Origin: Thinopyrum elongatum
Lineage: Eukaryota; Streptophyta; Magnoliopsida; Poales; Poaceae
Reading direction: 5' to 3'
NCBI GenBank assembly: GCA_011799875.1
Contig: CM022298.1
Coordinates: 50,292,749-50,356,748, forward strand
Length of the DNA: 64,000 bases
Numbering within the stretch: position 1 is the stretch's first letter; every line of letters begins with the position of its first letter. The translations under genes and the position numbers were made by a program. Below, piece by piece: positions 58,370-64,000 of the stretch. The notes below the pieces were generated by a model. The model had not been told where the DNA came from. It searched no databases and saw nothing but the letters and a program-made list of their open reading frames with translations.

Positions 58370-60254
58370 AATAGCAGTAGCGCTGGTACGCAAAACGCGC
58401 TATAGCTAAGTTAGCTATAGCACTTTCTACCAAAACGCGCTACTGCTACAGGAAGTAGTTATTTATTTTCCTTTTTCTTTTGCTTTTATCTAAGGAACGT
58501 AGCTATAGCGCGTGCATATAAAACGCGCTACTACTAGAGTAACTATAGCGCTTTGTGAGAACAAGCGCTATTGCTATGCATTTCTCCTTTATTTTTCTTT
58601 TTCTTTTGTTTTTCTTTACATTTTTTTCATTTCCCCTTTTTCTACTTCTTTCATTTTCATTTAATTTTTTATTTATTTTTCATTTTATTTGCTTTTTTTA
58701 GCAGTAGCGCTCTATATGAAAAACGCGCTACTACAAGGCACTTAGCGGTAGCGTGCTTTCCGCATAATCGCTACTACTATTCCTAGCCTACCGGCAACAG
58801 TGTGGGAATTATATTAGTAGCACTTTTACCTGCAAACGCGCTATTGCTAGGACCATAGCTGTAGCGCGCTTTGTTGACACATGCTATGGGTAAGTAGCAG
58901 TAGCGTTTTAACCAGCGCTACTGCTATACCTCTGTGTATAAGGTTTTCCCTAGTAGTGCGAGCGGGCGATCTCTGCAGGTGGCGGGTCCCTGCTTCGGTC
59001 TGGCGACCATCGCCCTGTCAGCCGCACGCAGGGAACAAACCGACCTCCTGTGGCCCGAGGGCGGGACCACCAGTCGGGCGCGCGGAGGGAGATGGGGCGT
59101 GGGGCGGCGCACAAGATGAGCGGGGGTGTGGGGGCGTCGGGCTGGATCTCGCGGCTGAGCGGCTTGGAGCGGTGATGCGGGAGGGCTTCGGCGGGCGGCT
59201 GCTGGTGCGAGGGAAGAGACAGAGGGGTGGGCAGAGAGACAAACGAGAGAGAAGGGGATAAGGCCAGGCACGCGTGGGTGAGTGGGCCAGCGTGTGGGCG
59301 CGCGTGGGTGGATCTTGCGGTGAGAGAGAGGCTGGTTGGCCGCCGCGGATCATGACACCTCATCGATCCGCGAGATCGATCCGCGTGATGTGTTTTCTCT
59401 TTGTCGTCTATGATTTGTTTTACAGAAGGCAAAGAGCACACTTTGCCATCTGTAAAAAAAAAATTGACGGCAAAGTCTTTGCCGTCTGCCTTTTTTTTAT
59501 AGACGGCAAAGTGAGCTCTTTGCCGTCTGTAAAAAAAATCACAGACGGCAAAGATAGTTTGCCGTCTGCGTTTTTTCCTACAGACGGCAACGTATGTCTT
59601 TGCCGTCAATCGTTCTTTGCCATCTGCATTTTTTTCTACAGATGGAAAAATTGGTCTTTGCCGTCTGTCCCGATGAAATGCTAACGGCAAAGAGCAGTAC
59701 TGATGACAAATCTCCTGTTTCCTATAGTGATGGCAGCGGAGGGGCGGGAGCCCCTCCGAGATTGGATCTCCCTCTCTCTTCTCTTCTGTTTCGCGTCCCC
59801 CCAGATCTGGCCAAAAACCATTTCTTAAATATCCAGAGATCCGTAACTCCGATTGCACCGAGATTTTAACATGATTTTTTCCGGATATAAGCTTCCATGC
59901 GCCCGAAGTAGAGCTCCAACTGACTTACGGGGAGGGCACAACCCACCACCACACACCTGGGCCCTAGGGCACGCCCTGGTGTCTCATGGTGTCTGTGGTC
60001 CCCCGTTTGTGTTGATTCCACCGCCCAAAAATCACAAATATTCCGAAATAATTCTCTATAAATTTTTATTGTGTTTGGACTTCGTTTGATATGGATATTC
60101 TGTGAAACAAAAAACATGCAACAAACAGGAACTAGCACTGGGCACTGGATCAGGTTAGTCCAATAAATCATATAAAATGTTGCCAAAAGTATGTGAAAGT
60201 TGTACAATTTTGGCATGAAAAAATCAAAATTATAGATACGACGGAGACGTATCA

Positions 60255-60899
60255 GCATCCCCAAGCTTAATTCCTGCTCGTCCTCGAGGAGGTAAATGAT
60301 AAAAATGATAATTTTTTATGTGGAATGCTACCTAGCATAAACTTGATCATATATCTAATCATGGCATGAATATGAAGACACGAGTGATTCAAAGCAATAG
60401 TCTATTATTTGACATAAAGACATTAATACTCAGGCATCCCAACAAACAATCGTGTCTTTCAAAATATCAACACTAAAGAAAGTTATCCCTAGCCCGTTAT
60501 GCTTAATCATTGATCCATTCATGAAACACACTCAATATTAGCTACATCCAATGCACAAGTATGGCCATAATGCCCCCCAGTTGGTTCTTTATAAGAGAAA
60601 ATGAAGACTCAAATAAAAAAAATTGCATAAAAGTAAATAGATAGGTCCTTCGCAGAGGGAAGCAGAGATTTGCAGAGGTGTGATATTTGCTTGAACTATG
60701 TCGATATTTCCCCAAAGAGGAAGGGATGATGCAGCACAGCAACGGTAGGTATTTCCCTCAGTGATGAGACCAAGGTTATCGAACCAGTAGGAGAACCAAC
60801 CAACACTATGTAAACAGCACCTGCACACAAAGAACAAATACGTGCAACTCGACATGTCAAAGGGGTTGTCAATCCCTTTCGGGTAACGGCGCCAGAAAT
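60255..60899 (-). mobile_element. Short gypsy internal domain between two LTRs
   Basis: Minus strand: a PBS-like TGGCGCCGTTACCC (within 60881-60896; similar to the tRNA-Asp type PBS of Athila-like elements), GGGATTGACAACCCC, about 500 bp without coding capacity, and the PPT AAGCTTGGGGATGC (60255-60268). Only 645 bp long, so a non-autonomous or deleted element. Confidence 0.65.
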
Positions 60900-62200
60900 T
60901 GGCAAGTGGACGGGAGATAAATTGTAGTATATTGGATAAATAGATTGCGAATAAAATAAAGTGCAGCAAAATATTTTTGGGTTTTTAGAAATATAGATCT
61001 GGAAATAAAAGTGGCAAATAAATAAAAAGGCAAATAGCAAAATAGATCTGAAAATATATGATGACAAAATAGACCTGGGGGCCGTAGATTTCACTAGTGG
61101 CTTCTCTCGAGAAAAATAGCATACGATGGGTAAACAAATTACTGTTGGGAAATTGATAGAACTTCAAATAATTATGACGATATCCAGGCAATGATCATTA
61201 TATAGGCATCACGTACAAGATTAGTAGACCGACTCCTGCCTGCATCTACTACTATTACTCCATACATCGACCGCTATCCAGCATGCATCTAGTGTATTAA
61301 GTTCATGGAGAAACGGAGTAATGCAATAAGAACGATGACATGATGTAGACAAGATCTATTTATGTAGAAATAGACCCCATCTTGTTATCCTTAATAGCAG
61401 CGATACATACGTGTCGGTTCCCCTTCTGTCACTGGGATCAAGCACCGTAAGATCGAACCCATCACAAAGCACCTCTTCCCATGGCAAGAAAAATCGATCT
61501 AGTTGGCCTAACTAAACCAAAGATTCGAAGAAGAAATACGAGCCTATAAGTAATCGTGCATATAAGAGATCAAAAGACTCAAATAACTTTCATGGATAAA
61601 AACATAGATCTGATCATAAACTCAAAGTTCATTGGATCCCAACAAACACACCGCAAAAAGAGTTACATCAAATAGATCTCCAAGAGACCATTGTATTGAG
61701 AATCAAAAGAGAGAGAGGAAGCCATCTAGCTAAGAACTACGGACCCGTAGGTCTACAATGAACTACTCACGCATCATCGGAGAGGCACCAATGAGGATGA
61801 TGAACCCCTCCATGATGGTGTCTAGATTGGATCTGTGGTTTCTGGAACTTGCGGCGCCTGGAATTGATTTTCGTCGACTCTCGTAGGGTTTCTGGAATAT
61901 TGGGGTATTTATAGAGCAAAGAGGCGGTGCGGGAGGCGGCCGAGGTGGGCACAACCCACCTGGGCGCGCCTGGGCCCCAGGCGCGCCCTGGTGGGTTGTG
62001 CTCCCCTCGTTGCCCCCCTCAGGTACTTTCCTACGAAGTAAAAAACAAGCAAAAAACAGTAACTGGCACTGGGCACTATGTCAATAGGTTAGTCCCAAAA
62101 AATGATATAAAGTTGCTATAAAATGATTGTAAAACATCCAAGAATGATAATATAACAGAATGGAACAATAAAAAATTATAGATACGTTGGAGACGTATCA
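60900..62200 (-). repeat. Gypsy LTR, minus strand
   Basis: Minus strand start TGATACGTCTCCAACG at 62200, TATAAATA at 61913-61906 (minus), end CTTGCCA at about 60900 before the PBS. It is about 1.3 kb and similar throughout to 36241-37594. To its right lies PPT-like GCATCCCCAACTT (62201-62213), so internal sequence flanks it on both sides. Confidence 0.75.
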
Positions 62201-63923
62201 GCATCCCCAACTTAATTGCTGCTCATCCTCGAGTAGGTAAATGATAAAAACAGAATTTTTGATGTGGAATGCTGCCTAACATGTTCATCACATATACTTT
62301 TCTTTGTAGCATGGACATTTGAACTTTTATATGATTCAAAGCAATAGTCTATTTTTGACATGAAGATTTCAATACTCAAGCATATCAACAAGCAACCATG
62401 TCTTTCAAAATATCAACACTAAAGCAAGTTTTCCCTAGCCCATTATGCTCAATCATTGATCCATTCATGAAACACACTCGCATATTAGCTACACCCAATG
62501 CTCAAGTACGATCATAGTGCTCCTTAGTTGGTGCTTTATAAGAGAAGATGGAGACTCAAAATAAAATAAAAATTGCATAAAGTAAAAGAAAGGGCCCTTC
62601 GCAGAGGGAAGTAGGGATTTGTTGAGGTGCCAGAGCTCAAAGCGAAAAAAGTAGAGATAAAACATTTTGGGTGGCATGCTTTTCCTATCACCGAAAATGA
62701 TCAAGTAGTTCCCAATACTTTACATGCTAGATATATCATAGGCGGTTCCCAAACAGAAAATAAAGTTTATTCCTTTTTCCACCATACTTTCACATTCCAC
62801 GGCTAACCGAATCCACGGGTGCCGTCCATACCAACACTTTCCAAGGAATTTATTATTTGACAACATAAAGTAAATTCAGTTTTCATTTCGGGACTGGGCA
62901 TCCGTAATACCTTTGTCATACTCTCGTGCAATGACAAGTGAATAAACACTCATCTTGAGAATAACACATCTAGCATGGAAATATATCAGCCACCCCCTAC
63001 CATTTCATGAGCGGTACGAGCACACAAAAGAGAAATTTATTTTTAAATTAGAGATGGCACATACAAATTTGCTTAGAACGGCACGGAAACACAGCATATA
63101 GGTAGGTATAGTGGACTCATATGGCAAAACTTGTTTAAGGATTTTGGATGCACAAGTAGTGATCATACTTAGTGCAAATGAAGGCTAGCAAAAGATTGAG
63201 AAGCATCCAACCAAGAAACGAAAAATCTCATAAGCGAGCATTAAGCATAACTAACACCGAATAATGCACCACAAGTAGGATGTAATTTCATTGCATAACT
63301 ATTGACTTTCATGCTTGCATAGGGAATCACAAATCTTAACACCAATATTCTTACTAAAGCATAATTACTCATCAACATGACTCACATATTATATCAACAT
63401 ATCACAAAACTATTACAAGGAATCAAGTTTATTTTGTCCAATGATCTTCATGAAAGTTTTTATTATATCCCTCTTGAATATCTATCACTTTGGGACTAAT
63501 TTCATTTGTTGCTTTAGATAGCTCAAACAAATCTAAGTGAAGAACATGAGCATAAAATTTTCTTCTCTCAAAATAATTTAAGTGAAGCAAGAGAGAATTT
63601 CTAAAAAAAATTTACTAACTCTCAAATAAATCTAAGTGAAGCATTAGAGCATTTCTTCAAAAATACTAAAGCACACCGTGCTCAAAAAGATATAAGTGAA
63701 GCACTAGAGCAATTCCATAGCTCATAAAGATTTAAGTGAAGCATAGAGAGCAATTCTAACAAGTCATAGCATAATTTTGGCTCTCTCAAATATGTGTGTC
63801 CAGCAAGGATTCATGACTAAAAATAAAAATCAAAACAAGCAAAGACTCATATCATACAAGACGCTCCAAGCAAAACTCATGATATGTGACGAATAAAAAT
63901 ATAGCTCCAAGTAAAATACCGAT
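62201..63923 (-). mobile_element. Non-coding 3' internal region of gypsy copy G4
   Basis: It matches 36240-35460 near the PPT, then 43210-44000, 38400-38580 and 40870-41160 of the other copies. At 63530-63740, four or five degenerate copies of a phrase with AAGTGAAGCA and AGAGCA repeat about every 40-50 bp. No gene is seen. Confidence 0.7.
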
Positions 63924-64000
63924 CACTACTAGGAAAAGGGCTATAGATGATATGGCCACTAATGGCGCACCAGACATGTGGTGCGCCACTACTATATAGC
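63924..64000 (+). mobile_element. Start of another CACTA, cut by the window end
   Basis: CACTACTAGGAAAAGGGC follows GAT (63921-63923), the likely left triplet of its duplication. Subterminal GGCGCACC and GGTGCGCC pairs follow at 63964 and 63982. The rest lies outside the window. Confidence 0.75.

Larger units (their letters stand above)
52632..58958. mobile_element. CACTA-C, non-autonomous
   Basis: The ends are CACTACTAGGGAAAAGCC and the inverse of CACTACTAGGGAAAACC. The flanking triplets are TGA (52629-52631) and CGA (58959-58961), a duplication with one mismatch. AGTAGCGC/GCGCTACT subterminal arrays lie at 52660-52860 and 58370-58930. It carries one long minus-strand gene with an Ulp1-like C-terminus and no TNP2. 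It inserted into CACTA-D only 20 bp from the solo LTR. Confidence 0.85.
47820..59729. mobile_element. CACTA-D, non-autonomous, with nested solo LTR and CACTA-C
   Basis: The left end is CACTACGGGAAATAG and the right end is the inverse of CACTATAGGAAACAG, with the perfect duplication ATG at 47817-47819 and 59730-59732. Subterminal CAGACGGCAAAG and CTTTGCCGTCTG repeats lie at 47840-48085 and 59405-59700. Without the nested elements only about 1.5 kb remains (47820-48534, 52612-52631, 58959-59729) and no transposase, so it depends on a related element. 48086-48534 and 58959-59400 hold GC-rich spacer without a recognised gene. Confidence 0.92.
46834..60254 (-). repeat. Gypsy LTR, minus strand, split by CACTA-D
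   Basis: Read on the minus strand it starts TGATACGTCTCCGTCG at 60254 and ends CTTGTGGGTTATCA at 46834. Without CACTA-D (and one ATG) it is about 1.5 kb. Right of 60254 lies the PPT (GCATCCCCAAGCTT, 60255-60268), so it is a 3' LTR. Its first 500 bases resemble the LTR at 60900-62200; its last part resembles only the end of 39457-40863. Confidence 0.8.

Noticed and set aside
46834..62205. One complete retrotransposon with LTRs 46834-60254 and 60900-62200
   Set aside because: The flanks TCGTC and GCATC do not match, the LTRs diverge in their second halves, and PPT-like sequence continues beyond 62200.

Overview
The window looks like intergenic DNA of a large-genome Triticeae grass (wheat, barley or Aegilops type). 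Support: several layers of nested transposable elements, CACTA ends built from GGGACTAAAGG or AGTAGCGC arrays, Ty3/gypsy LTRs that begin TGATACGTCTCC, and plant-specific transposon proteins. I found no host gene, rRNA, tRNA or CRISPR array. Almost every protein-like reading frame belongs to a transposon, and most are broken.

Layout. (1) 1-1512 and 34736-37815: a plus-strand gypsy copy (G1, Athila-like; protease end, non-coding 3' internal region, PPT, LTR). (2) 1513-34732: a composite CACTA inserted in G1 with target duplication GTT; the empty site survives in a paralogous copy at about 38340-38400. Its left part (A, to about 30513) carries a Transposase_24/Ulp1-type gene (minus, 5898-1957), a fold-back made from an SNF2-helicase fragment (6633-7180), a 337-bp tandem array (8741-9996), a TNP2-type transposase gene (minus, 29180-10195) and a small coiled-coil/membrane gene. 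Its right part (B, 30514-34732) carries a B3-like gene and five hairpins. (3) The transposase exon is split by a 4.4-kb solo LTR (13218-28888, duplication GCAAG). That LTR is split in turn by a complete chromovirus-like gypsy element, T1 (17428-28660, duplication CCCAG), with 4-kb LTRs and an internal region reduced by an in-frame deletion.

(4) 37816-46833: minus-strand gypsy remnants (G2, G3) holding a Mutator-type MITE (38605-39438, 9-bp duplication), a plus-strand LTR (39457-40863), a truncated LTR (42378 to about 43196) and a decayed extra ORF. (5) 46834-60254: a gypsy LTR split by an 11.9-kb CACTA (47820-59729, duplication ATG). Inside that CACTA sit a 4.1-kb solo LTR (48535-52611, duplication GAGGC) and another CACTA (52632-58958) with an Ulp1-type gene. 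(6) 60255-63923: further minus-strand gypsy internal sequence and one LTR. (7) 63924-64000: the start of another CACTA, cut by the window edge.

How it fits together. The target duplications give a clear order of insertion. The only long uninterrupted coding frame is the T1 polyprotein (RT part, RNase H, integrase, chromodomain), which lacks gag, protease and the N-terminal part of RT. The most interesting signals are RNA-level: the SNF2-derived fold-back in CACTA-A, the hairpins of CACTA-B (one shared with CACTA-C), and repeated stem-loops in the 4-kb LTRs whose flanking stems differ in sequence yet still pair. Family and domain names come from motif recognition by eye; no database search was possible.
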